Source: JAUWOY01 sp034431315
Lineage (GTDB): Bacteria; Chloroflexota; Anaerolineae; VGOG01
Length of the DNA: 11,452 bases
Assembly: GCA_034431315.1 (NCBI GenBank)
Contig: DAOUDK010000094.1
Location: 1-11,452 of the forward strand
Reading direction: 5' to 3'
Shown here piece by piece: positions 1 through 5,958 of this stretch. The position numbers were made by a program, and so were the translations under genes. The notes under the pieces are model-generated. The model was not told the DNA's origin. It ran no database searches and saw only the letters and a list, made by a program, of their open reading frames with translations. Position 1 is the stretch's first letter. Every line of letters begins with the position of its first letter.

Positions 1-39
1 ATAGAAACCTTTCCCTGAGACGCACAAAACCGACGCCAC

Positions 40-64
40 TCCCAACCTATGGACTCACTTGACA
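40..64 (+). repeat. Possible degenerate left half of an attC-like site
   Basis: TCCCAAC (40-46) and the following 18 bases resemble the start of site 3 (GCCCAAC, then CCATG, CAC and TGAC), with most positions matching by eye. The first base breaks the R-Y-Y-Y-AAC pattern and there is no right-hand box before the gene at 75. A perfect TTGACA lies at 59-64, but no -10 box follows at 16-18 bases, so it is not called a promoter. This may be chance. Confidence 0.2.
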
Positions 65-74
65 ATCTCTGCGA

Positions 75-497
75 ATGGAGAAGGAAGTGGTGGTAAATGA
101 GAGCAACTGCACCCAAATAGATTCAGCGATTCGAGAGGTGCTCTTGCACTCTGGGCGTCCAGTAGTCCTGTCGCTGGATGCGTATGGCTTCAACCAAGTC
201 CCTGAACCCGATACAGAACGTTTGCCTCCATATGATTGGGTAGAGTTCGTAGCACACTCACAGGAGGGTAACTTTCAGCTTGGGCAGCCGGGCAACGAGG
301 TACTTGCGCAGTTGAACAACTGCACCAATTTGAGTGAGCTGGCGCAGCGGCTGGAAAGACTGGCAGAGCTTGATTACTTTTGGGTCAACCTGACCATTGG
401 CATTCGACTTCAGTATGGTACGAGCGTGAGCGGCTCTTGGGGAGCTGCCGAGATATGGCAGAATGCCCTAGAGCCGTGGAATCCCTGGGTTGGATAA
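75..497 (+). CDS. Hypothetical cassette protein, 140 aa
   Basis: This is an open frame of 140 residues from ATG to TAA. I do not recognise the family. The product is acidic and probably soluble, with no signal peptide or membrane segment. It is rich in Trp in the C-terminal third (residues around 103, 122, 128, 134 and 137) and has a leucine-rich, probably helical stretch around residues 78-98. The start has no convincing Shine-Dalgarno (GCGA only), so the true start is uncertain. The stop lies 11 bases before the attC-like site 1, and the gene points the same way as the next three, as a cassette gene should. Its first codons (83-120) resemble noncoding sequence just upstream of site 2, which is noted as a finding. 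Function unknown. Confidence 0.6.
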   Translation: MEKEVVVNESNCTQIDSAIREVLLHSGRPVVLSLDAYGFNQVPEPDTERLPPYDWVEFVAHSQEGNFQLGQPGNEVLAQLNNCTNLSELAQRLERLAELDYFWVNLTIGIRLQYGTSVSGSWGAAEIWQNALEPWNPWVG

Positions 498-508
498 GTC
501 AGAGGGTG

Positions 509-636
509 GGCTAACCCCCACCGGGAGCTAACCGGGCTATCGCGCGCCGAAATCGAGAGAGGTTTCATTATCGTAGGCGGTCCCCCAGCGAGGTAACGCT
601 GTAAAGCCGCCCGGCAGCTTAGCTATTCCATTAGGC
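509..636 (+). repeat. attC-like site 1 (128 bp)
   Basis: The left box is GGCTAAC (509-515) and the right box ATTAGGC (630-636). The boxes pair at 5 of 7 positions and each deviates once from the attC consensus (RYYYAAC / GTTRRRY). The right 89 bases (548-636) match site 2 (1588-1676) at 77 of 89 positions without a gap, counted by eye. Inside is a small hairpin, GAAATC with GGTTTC. The site lies between the stop of the 140-aa gene and the start of the next gene. The first box also sits in a GTGGG/CCCAC hairpin. Its right box starts ATT rather than GTT, so it may recombine poorly if at all. Confidence 0.55.
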
Positions 637-668
637 GCAATCCATCCAAGAACAGAGAGGAGAAGACA

Positions 669-1511
669 ATGCAACGCATTATCCAGTTTTGGAAATCTGG
701 CATCGCGGGCAAGTTCATCATCGGCTGCGGCGGTCTGGTTGGGCTGATCTTCGTTTGTGCCATTTGCGGCATTCTCTTCGGCCGAGAGCCTAGCCGTGAG
801 GTAGCTAGAACTCCCACCCCGACAGCGGCTATTGCCGAAATTGAGGCCACCGTTACTCCCGAAGCAAGAGAGGTGCCACCTGCAACTGATACCCCACGTC
901 CAACGGGGATGCCGACCGCCGCTCCTGTTGCAACTGACACTCCAGGCCCGACAGAGACGCCAATACCTGTCCCAGTCCCCACGCATCAAATTGTGGAGGT
1001 TGAAGACATATCAGTGGCCCGTGCTGTCAGATTCCGAGTTAAGGCTATTACCGAGTTCCCGATTTCGGTTGAGCAAATTAACGTTCTATGCGAGCAAGTC
1101 GTTGAGAACCTGAAGAGCCAAGAATCATTGAATGCAGTAGTTGTGTTTCTGTACGATACACGCTCACTGTGGTCTGAAGCGTATTCGATTGCCAAATGCG
1201 AATACGCCCCCAACGGCGTATGGGCAGACGCAGTCAACGTTCAAACAGGTGACTACTCAACGCACAAGTTTACCTACGAGTACCAGCCCAAGGTTAACGA
1301 CCCTCAAGCGGCACTATCGGAGCGCCCTACTGAACAAGAGCACAACTTGTGCGAACAGTGGGATAAGCTTGCCCTTGAGCTGCTGTCTGAGAGCGACGAT
1401 GCGGCGGCCGCTGAGGCCATTGCGTATGAGAAAATTGCGGAGAAGAACGGAGTCAGCGTGCAAACGGTTGAGGACGCAGTTTTCAAGTGCACCGTTTGGA
1501 CATGGCGATAA
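669..1511 (+). CDS. Membrane-anchored exported protein with Thr/Pro-rich linker, 280 aa
   Basis: The protein starts with a short basic segment and a hydrophobic anchor (about residues 14-38, Gly- and Cys-rich). A low-complexity Thr/Pro linker follows (about 46-104, with repeated TP and DTP units), then a globular domain of about 175 residues holding four cysteines (about residues 142, 177, 228 and 274) that could form disulfides. Such linkers are common in secreted Chloroflexota proteins, so the globular part is inferred to lie outside the membrane. I do not recognise that domain. The start is well supported by GAGGAGAAG (656-664) five bases upstream of the ATG. It begins 32 bases after site 1 and ends 38 bases before site 2, forming a complete cassette. 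A lipoprotein reading (IIGC near residue 20) is possible but less likely, because the hydrophobic run continues past it. Confidence 0.75.
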   Translation: MQRIIQFWKSGIAGKFIIGCGGLVGLIFVCAICGILFGREPSREVARTPTPTAAIAEIEATVTPEAREVPPATDTPRPTGMPTAAPVATDTPGPTETPIPVPVPTHQIVEVEDISVARAVRFRVKAITEFPISVEQINVLCEQVVENLKSQESLNAVVVFLYDTRSLWSEAYSIAKCEYAPNGVWADAVNVQTGDYSTHKFTYEYQPKVNDPQAALSERPTEQEHNLCEQWDKLALELLSESDDAAAAEAIAYEKIAEKNGVSVQTVEDAVFKCTVWTWR

Positions 1512-1549
1512 AGGGAAAGTCTGAAGTAGTAGTAAATGGGCAGAACTGC

Positions 1550-1676
1550 GCCTAACTAGCGCTGCACCTGACCGCGCTACAGTTGAGCGAAATCGAAGTT
1601 GGTTTCGTTATCGTAGTCGGTCCCCAAGCGAGGTAACGTTGCAAAGCCGCCCGGCAGCTCAGCTATTCCGTTGGGC
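1550..1676 (+). repeat. attC-like site 2 (127 bp), best-preserved copy
   Basis: GCCTAAC (1550-1556) fits the attC R'' consensus RYYYAAC, and GTTGGGC (1670-1676) fits the R' consensus GTTRRRY. The two pair at all seven positions if one T-G wobble is allowed. Inside, TAGC and CTGC of the left arm (from 1557) can pair with GCAG and GCTA of the right arm (1655-1664), separated by unequal unpaired bases, as in a folded attC with extrahelical bases. A central hairpin, CGAAATC with GGTTTCG (1588-1607), lies in the loop region. The bottom strand would be the recombinogenic strand if the site works like known attC sites. The next gene starts about 30 bases after the right box. Confidence 0.6.
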
Positions 1677-1706
1677 AGCGACGGAGCTCCTGGCGAATGG
1701 AATACT

Positions 1707-2342
1707 GTGAATCGTAAAATGCGATCTATCATCAGTGCTATTGGCAGGTTCTTGAGGGAAATCGTAGACAAACTGAATGGCAGGCTCCGGAGATTCTCCG
1801 CTTGGCTAAGGCCTAGGCTAAAGATCGTGTTCTTGGCTATCCAAGTGGTCGCGATTATCTTCGTGATTCTCGGATGGTACTTGGATCACGCAGATCAAAG
1901 CAAGTGGATAGTCAAGGTGTTTGCGCCAAGATATGCCCCCGCCACGGAGTTGTGCCATCTGATGTACGGAAACCTTGGGTTGGAGGTCAACAGTACGGCT
2001 CCTGGCTTCACGGAGATTTCATCGATCTTGTCGGAGCAGTTGCAGAGTCAGATGCCGAACCTGAGCAGCTTTGATATTACCCATATGAAAGTTGTCGGTA
2101 CAATAGCAGTGGTAGTAAACCCAGACCCAAATCTCTCCGGGCCAAGAATCACACTCTCGGTCACCCTTCGGGATGGTCGGGTATTGCCAGAAGTGGAAGT
2201 CCCTAGAAACTGGCTGGAATCGGAGATCGAAGGCCGTTTTCTGGAAGAGCCACTATTCAGATGGGGTGAGGGACTACAGTGGCTAGGTATAGTCATCACC
2301 TTCGCTATACTAATACTTGAGAAGGTGTTCGAGCTAATCTGA
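1707..2342 (+). CDS. Hypothetical membrane protein with two terminal TM segments, 211 aa
   Basis: The open frame extends back to a TTG at 1671, but that codon lies inside the right box of site 2. I therefore prefer GTG 1707 (weak GGA five bases upstream) or ATG 1719. The N-terminus is strongly basic (many Arg/Lys in the first 36 residues) and should stay in the cytoplasm. A membrane segment follows (about residues 36-56, FLAIQVVAIIFVILGWYL), then a domain of about 125 residues inferred to face outward, and a second membrane segment at the extreme C-terminus (about 188-208, WLGIVITFAILILEKVF). I recognise no family. The stop is 12 bases before the half-site at 2355. Its position directly after site 2 makes it the third cassette-like gene. 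Function unknown. Confidence 0.6.
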   Translation: MNRKMRSIISAIGRFLREIVDKLNGRLRRFSAWLRPRLKIVFLAIQVVAIIFVILGWYLDHADQSKWIVKVFAPRYAPATELCHLMYGNLGLEVNSTAPGFTEISSILSEQLQSQMPNLSSFDITHMKVVGTIAVVVNPDPNLSGPRITLSVTLRDGRVLPEVEVPRNWLESEIEGRFLEEPLFRWGEGLQWLGIVITFAILILEKVFELI

Positions 2343-2354
2343 GCCAGGATCGTC

Positions 2355-2380
2355 GCCCAACCCATGCTGCACCTGACCAG
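2355..2380 (+). repeat. attC-like site 3, left half only
   Basis: GCCCAAC (2355-2361) fits RYYYAAC. The next bases contain GCTGCACCTGACC at 2366-2378, identical to the corresponding part of site 2 (1561-1573) and at nearly the same distance from the box. After this the similarity stops. No GTTRRRY box follows; the nearest resemblance is ATAAGGC (2416-2422), which would give a 68-bp site but without matching stem arms. The right half was probably lost or replaced. Confidence 0.5.
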
Positions 2381-2388
2381 GCCTGCTC

Positions 2389-2417
2389 TTAAGACCTCAG
2401 TCGGAATGACTCATAAT
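2389..2417 (+). promoter_or_regulatory. Candidate sigma70-type promoter of the SieB-like gene
   Basis: TTAAGA (2389-2394, four of six matches to TTGACA), a 17-base spacer, then CATAAT (2412-2417, five of six matches to TATAAT). The start of transcription would fall near 2423-2425, only a few bases before the GTG at 2428, which has no Shine-Dalgarno. That fits a leaderless or near-leaderless message. Confidence 0.4.
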
Positions 2418-2427
2418 AAGGCGAAAA

Positions 2428-2979
2428 GTGGACGTTAGTAAACTCTTGGATTGGCTCAAGCTATCTCCTAAATATTTGATCCCCATATCTGCGGTTACGG
2501 GTTTTATGCTCTTCGCCCCAACCAGCATTTTGAGCATTTTTGGTCTTGTGGCATTTGTGTCACAGTACAGGCCATACTTGGGAGTTATTTTCCTAATTTC
2601 AAGTGCTTTGCTTGTAATGGACTGGCTCACACTTGCGTATAAGTGGATTAAAGAGAGTCTTAGCCAGTCACAGACCCTCAAGAAAAGTCAGAGAAGATTA
2701 CATGGTTTGACTGAAGAAGAGAAGGCAATCTTACGAGGCTATATTAGGGGTAAAACCAGAACGCAATATTTCAGTGTTGAGGATGGGGTAGTAAGGGGGT
2801 TAGAGGCTGAATACATAATTTTCAAAGTCTCCAATATTGGGCATCCCGGTCATTGGCCATACAATATTCAGTCTTGGGCCTGGGAGTATTTGAATGAACA
2901 CCCGGAGCTTTTGTTATCAAGTCAAGAACTGGCGGGTCTTCGTCGCGATGTTCGCGCGGCGGCTGATGCCAGCCGTTAG
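2428..2979 (+). CDS. SieB-like superinfection-exclusion membrane protein, 183 aa
   Basis: The N-terminal 75 residues follow the layout I associate with the SieB (superinfection exclusion protein B) family. A motif LLDWLKLSPKYLIPI opens it, then a hydrophobic segment (about 16-40), a short loop with a YRP motif (about 48-50), and a second hydrophobic segment (about 50-70). A soluble C-terminal part of about 110 residues follows, with basic and acidic helices and Trp-rich motifs around 143-153. In phage P22 and lambda, SieB sits in the inner membrane and blocks growth of superinfecting phages; relatives are frequent on mobile DNA. The GTG start has no ribosome-binding site and lies just after a promoter-like sequence. 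The gene is more AT-rich than its right-hand neighbours. The family call is from memory of the sequence pattern; antiphage function is inference. Confidence 0.65.
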   Translation: MDVSKLLDWLKLSPKYLIPISAVTGFMLFAPTSILSIFGLVAFVSQYRPYLGVIFLISSALLVMDWLTLAYKWIKESLSQSQTLKKSQRRLHGLTEEEKAILRGYIRGKTRTQYFSVEDGVVRGLEAEYIIFKVSNIGHPGHWPYNIQSWAWEYLNEHPELLLSSQELAGLRRDVRAAADASR

Positions 2980-3049
2980 TGCGCTTAATCACAACTTGGG
3001 GCTGAACTGCTGTTCCAATGGAGTTTGGAGGATTGGACACCTGCTCACT

Positions 3050-3090
3050 GCATCCCCCCCAGATGCCCGATGCGATGGGGGGGTGTATGC
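3050..3090. repeat. C7/G7 hairpin flanked by GCAT/ATGC
   Basis: GCAT (3050-3053) and C7 (3054-3060) face G7 (3077-3083) and ATGC (3087-3090) across a 16-base loop. It forms a strong stem-loop in the gap between the accessory block and the core genes. There is no T-tract, so it is not called a terminator. It resembles the G/C-run palindrome inside ftsK at 7853-7896. Confidence 0.6.
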
Positions 3091-3110
3091 GTTCAGGCAA
3101 GTCAACAGCT

Positions 3111-3139
3111 TTGCGGGGATGGACAAGATGTGGTAGAAT
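3111..3139 (+). promoter_or_regulatory. Sigma70-type promoter with extended -10
   Basis: TTGCGG (3111-3116), a 17-base spacer, then TAGAAT (3134-3139, five of six matches to TATAAT), directly preceded by TGG, the extended -10 form TGn. Initiation is expected near 3146. The only thing it can feed before the terminator at 3179 is a short untranslated segment. Confidence 0.55.
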
Positions 3140-3145
3140 AGTGGC

Positions 3146-3210
3146 ATCCTTGAATACCTGACCTACGAGTTCATCCAGAACGGGTGGGGAACATTACCCA
3201 CCCGTTTTTT
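3146..3210 (+). ncRNA. Candidate small RNA or attenuated leader, about 65 nt
   Basis: A promoter with a good -10 box and a strong intrinsic terminator are only about 40 bases apart, with no start codon followed by a usable frame between them. The transcript would be about 65 nt and end in the GC-rich hairpin. It could be a free small RNA, or a leader that controls read-through into the GNAT gene 83 bases further on. I match it to no known RNA family. The 5' end is estimated from the -10 box. Confidence 0.35.
3179..3210 (+). terminator. Strong rho-independent terminator
   Basis: AACGGGTGGG (3179-3188) pairs perfectly with CCCACCCGTT (3197-3206) around an 8-base loop, and the T run continues to 3210. 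The reverse strand has no T run after the stem, so it acts on + strand transcripts. It isolates the GNAT gene from upstream transcription. Confidence 0.9.
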
Positions 3211-3219
3211 GTATCGAGC

Positions 3220-3248
3220 TTGCGCATTTCAGCTTAAGGTGATAAAAT
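3220..3248 (+). promoter_or_regulatory. Promoter of the GNAT gene
   Basis: TTGCGC (3220-3225), a 17-base spacer, then TAAAAT (3243-3248, five of six matches). Initiation near 3255 gives a leader of about 38 bases before the ATG at 3293. The -35 box and spacing closely resemble those of the promoter at 3111-3139. Confidence 0.55.
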
Positions 3249-3292
3249 ATCAGCGTAGACTTGTATGTCATCAGCGATTGGAGGAACCAGCA

Positions 3293-3820
3293 ATGATCGT
3301 CCGCCCTGTCGAACTAACCGACCTGAACGCTTGCCTCGCCCTCGAGCACTCCTATGTGACCAACTACGTCTGGCAGATGGAAGAAAGCGAGGGGGCCGGG
3401 AAAGTTACTGTAGTTTTCCGCACCGCCAAGCTGCCGCGATCCATGCGGGTCAAGTACCCCAAGGATTACGACAATCTATTGGCGAGTTGGCGGCGGGGCG
3501 AGTGCTTCCTGGTCGCCGAAGAGGACGGCGAGGTCCACGGCTATCTGGACATGTCCGTGCAGTCCTGGCATCTCACGGCCTGGGTGGACAACCTGGCTGT
3601 AGCCACGGCCCACCGACGCCAGGGCATCGGAACGGCCCTCCTCAGGAAAGCCGCCGAGTGGGCTCGCCAGCGGGGCCTCAGCAGGTTGATGTTGGAGATC
3701 CAGACCAAGAATTATCCAGCCATCTGCTTTTGCCAGAAGAACGGTTTCGCCTTCTGCGGTTTCAACGATCGCTATTACACCAATCAGGACATTGCTCTGT
3801 TCTTTGCTCGTAGCCTATAG
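3293..3820 (+). CDS. GNAT-family N-acetyltransferase, 175 aa
   Basis: This is a typical single-domain GCN5-related acetyltransferase, which moves an acetyl group from acetyl-CoA to an amine; the substrate cannot be told from sequence. The acetyl-CoA pyrophosphate-binding motif A is RRQGIG at about residues 108-113, after the strand DNLAVATAHR. The C-terminal part carries ICFCQKNGFAFCGF (about 143-156), the usual motif-B region. Length is normal for the family. I chose ATG 3293 because GGAGGA (3280-3285) lies seven bases upstream; an upstream in-frame extension to 3209 would run through the terminator and promoter. The gene has its own promoter and appears monocistronic, with a perfect hairpin after the stop. 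Acetylation of ribosomal proteins, as for RimI-like enzymes, is possible but unproven. Confidence 0.9.
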   Translation: MIVRPVELTDLNACLALEHSYVTNYVWQMEESEGAGKVTVVFRTAKLPRSMRVKYPKDYDNLLASWRRGECFLVAEEDGEVHGYLDMSVQSWHLTAWVDNLAVATAHRRQGIGTALLRKAAEWARQRGLSRLMLEIQTKNYPAICFCQKNGFAFCGFNDRYYTNQDIALFFARSL

Positions 3821-3827
3821 CCTAATC

Positions 3828-3861
3828 AGAAACCAGGTTTTTAGGAAGAAACCTGGTTTCT
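3828..3861. repeat. Perfect 13-bp hairpin between the GNAT and GAF-HTH genes
   Basis: AGAAACCAGGTTT (3828-3840) pairs perfectly with AAACCTGGTTTCT (3849-3861) around an 8-base loop. Each arm is itself nearly palindromic. It begins 8 bases after the GNAT stop and ends 8 bases before the ribosome-binding site of the next gene. No T-tract follows the right arm, so termination is uncertain; it looks like a dispersed palindromic repeat. Confidence 0.75.
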
Positions 3862-3879
3862 CCAAAACTGGAGAACGTA

Positions 3880-5787
3880 GTGGAACTATCTCTCAATCTA
3901 ACCTCAATACTGGCCTTCGCTAACCTGATCCTGTCCTCAGCTATCGTGATCATCGCTTTCTCCCTGCTGGTCTACATCCTCACCCACAACCTGCGCAGTG
4001 CAGTGGCCCGCTCCTTCTGCGCTCTGATCGCCTTCGTCACCATCGTCTATATGGGCGACGTCGCGCTTCCCAGAATCGAGACCCTGGAGGCAGCCATCCC
4101 CTGGCTCCGCTTCCAATGGCTGGGCATCGCCTTTGTCCCCGCCGCCTACCTCCACTTCTCCGATGCCCTTCTTATGACAACCAATCTCACTTCATCCTGG
4201 CGTCGGAGGGCCGTCCTCGCCAGCTATCTGATAAGCGCGCTTCTGTTCGGATTGGCCGTATTCACCGACCTGCTGGTTCACGACGGGCGGCACCTGCCTC
4301 AGATCTCCCACCTGGCTGCCGGCCCCCTGTTCTGGGTATTCGCCCTCTACTTCTTGCTTACCGTGGGCTGGGGAGCCCTCAACATCCGACGCGCTCGCCA
4401 ACGTTGCCTCACCTCGACCTCCAGGCGACGCATGACCTACCTGGCCGTGGCCTTCGCTGCGCCGGGCCTGGGCGTCTTCCCCTATCTCGTGGCAGCCAGC
4501 ATGTCCCCATACTCGGCGCCAGGGCTTGTCCTGGTTCTCTCCCTGGTCGGCAACGTCGGCGTGTCCCTGATGATCGTGGTCATGGCCTACAGCGTGGCCT
4601 ACTTCGGCGTCCTCACCCCCGACCGCGTGATCAAGCACAGCCTCATCCACTACCTCCTCCGAGGGCCTTTCGTGGCCACCTGCGTCATCATCGTGATGCT
4701 GACCGTCCCCAAGGTGGAGCGCATCCTGGGCCTGCCCCGCGACACGGTGCTCATCTTCGCCATCGTCGGCCTGATCGTCTTGCTGCAGATTGCCATAAAC
4801 CTGGCCAAGCCCTTCATTGACCGCCTCATTTACCGCCAGGATCGTGAAGAGATCACCTGGATCCAGGAGTTGGACAAGCGGCTGCTGACCACCACCGACC
4901 TGAAGCAATTTCTGGAGAACGTGCTGACCGCTATCTGCGAGCTTCTCCGGGTTAACAGGGGCTTCGTGGCAGTGATGGCCGGCGGAGAGCCTCGCCTGGA
5001 AGCCTTTTGCGGCCCGCTTAGCTCGCCCCGGCCAGACCTGAGCTCGGCCGATCTGCTGGCTCTGGCCCAGTCGTCCTCCAACAATGGCGAATTAGACAGC
5101 GGTGACTTCGTCGTTCGCGACGGCTACTGGCTCTTGCCCCTGCGGACCGAGTCTCGCGAATCCACCCTGGGCATCCTGGGAGTGGACGCGCGCAGCTCTG
5201 AGATGAACCTGACGGAGGATGAGCTGGAGGTCGTGCGCCTTTTGGTGGCCCAGGCCGAGCTGGCCCTGGAGGATCGGCACCTCCAGCAGGGTGTCTTCGT
5301 CGCCTTGCGGCAGATCATCCCCCAGATCGAGCGCATCCAACGCTGGCGGGGCACCGTCCGCTATCGCGGCTCGCCGGGGCTGGAGACCATCGAAGAGGGC
5401 CCCCTCTACGGCCCCGATTTCCAGCAGTGGGTCCGGGACGCTCTCAGCCACTACTGGGGCGGCCCCAAGCTGACCAGTAGCCCCCTCCTCAATCTTAGAA
5501 TCGTAAGGAGGGCCCTGGAGGAGCACGATGGCAACCCGGTTAAAGCCTTGCGCTCCGTCCTCGGCCGGGCCATCGAAGCCCTCAAGCCCGATGGCAAGCG
5601 CCAGATGACTACCGCAGGGTGGATATTGTACAACATCCTGGAATTGAAATTCATCCAGGGCTTGCGAGTGAGGGACATCGCCATGCGCCTGGCCATCAGC
5701 GAATCGGACCTCTATCGCAAGCAGCGGGTGGCCATCGAGGAGGTGGCCAAGACCATAGCCGATATGGAACAGGGAGCGCGGGAGTAA
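3880..5787 (+). CDS. Membrane-integral sensor with GAF domain and C-terminal HTH, 635 aa
   Basis: The N-terminal 310 residues contain about nine hydrophobic segments (near 8-36, 45-63, 76-98, 110-132, 145-168, 185-206, 215-245, 258-276 and 287-308). The first seven resemble the 7TM input region found at the start of some histidine kinases. A GAF-like domain follows (about 325-465), preceded by a helical linker. The C-terminal 140 residues end in a helix-turn-helix of sigma-region-4 or LuxR type (594-623, GLRVRDIAMRLAISESDLYR). No histidine-kinase phosphoacceptor or ATPase domain is present, so it is probably a one-component membrane-bound transcription regulator rather than a kinase. The GTG start has GGAG (3870-3873) six bases upstream. 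It is followed by a 171-base gap. Ligand and target genes are unknown. Confidence 0.8.
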   Translation: MELSLNLTSILAFANLILSSAIVIIAFSLLVYILTHNLRSAVARSFCALIAFVTIVYMGDVALPRIETLEAAIPWLRFQWLGIAFVPAAYLHFSDALLMTTNLTSSWRRRAVLASYLISALLFGLAVFTDLLVHDGRHLPQISHLAAGPLFWVFALYFLLTVGWGALNIRRARQRCLTSTSRRRMTYLAVAFAAPGLGVFPYLVAASMSPYSAPGLVLVLSLVGNVGVSLMIVVMAYSVAYFGVLTPDRVIKHSLIHYLLRGPFVATCVIIVMLTVPKVERILGLPRDTVLIFAIVGLIVLLQIAINLAKPFIDRLIYRQDREEITWIQELDKRLLTTTDLKQFLENVLTAICELLRVNRGFVAVMAGGEPRLEAFCGPLSSPRPDLSSADLLALAQSSSNNGELDSGDFVVRDGYWLLPLRTESRESTLGILGVDARSSEMNLTEDELEVVRLLVAQAELALEDRHLQQGVFVALRQIIPQIERIQRWRGTVRYRGSPGLETIEEGPLYGPDFQQWVRDALSHYWGGPKLTSSPLLNLRIVRRALEEHDGNPVKALRSVLGRAIEALKPDGKRQMTTAGWILYNILELKFIQGLRVRDIAMRLAISESDLYRKQRVAIEEVAKTIADMEQGARE

Positions 5788-5799
5788 AGTCAATGAGGC

Positions 5800-5832
5800 A
5801 ATGAGGTAACGGACGATTACTTGTTACTCATT
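5800..5832. repeat. Stem-loop after the GAF-HTH gene
   Basis: AATGAGGTAAC (5800-5810) pairs with GTTACTCATT (5823-5832) with one bulged G and a 12-base loop. A short tandem copy of CAATGAGG lies at 5791-5806. No T-run follows, so termination is uncertain. Confidence 0.45.
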
Positions 5833-5958
5833 CCCGATAGAAAAGAGAAGGAGGTGAAGCAAAGGGCGATTTGAGGAACACTGCGTTGCTGACAAGGAAC
5901 GAATTGGTGTATTGGTCACTGTCTTTTCGAACAGGTTCTCAAAGGAGAAAGGCAAGCC

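Larger units (their letters stand above)
40..2361 (+). mobile_element. Putative integron-like gene-cassette array (no integrase in window)
   Basis: Three unrelated same-strand ORFs alternate with copies of an attC-like repeat. Each stop codon is followed by the site within 11 to 38 bases, and the genes after sites 1 and 2 begin about 30 bases beyond the site. This spacing matches integron cassettes (one gene plus one attC). Sites 1 and 2 are about 128 bp, within the known attC range and close to the long Vibrio repeats. Site 3 is only a left half. No tyrosine recombinase, attI or Pc promoter is visible, so it could be a cluster of attC sites lacking an integrase, or the end of a longer array extending left of the window. 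The alternative is an unrelated dispersed intergenic repeat. The left boundary is uncertain. Confidence 0.55.

Noticed and set aside
59..64. Perfect TTGACA before the first gene
   Set aside because: No -10-like hexamer at 16-18 bases downstream; the bases fall inside the coding start.
1577..1771. Minus-strand ORF over attC-like site 2, with a similar peptide (LPGGF..LP..GT.YDNET) also readable over site 1 (537-989)
   Set aside because: The shared peptide follows simply from the shared repeat; the substitutions show no coding bias and the starts have no ribosome-binding site.
3209..3292. 28-codon upstream extension of the GNAT gene
   Set aside because: It starts within the T-tract of the terminator and crosses the gene's own promoter.
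5885..5912. Weak promoter-like TTGCTG-16-TGTATT before the S1-like gene
   Set aside because: Only moderate matches and suboptimal spacing; not better than chance in a region of this composition.
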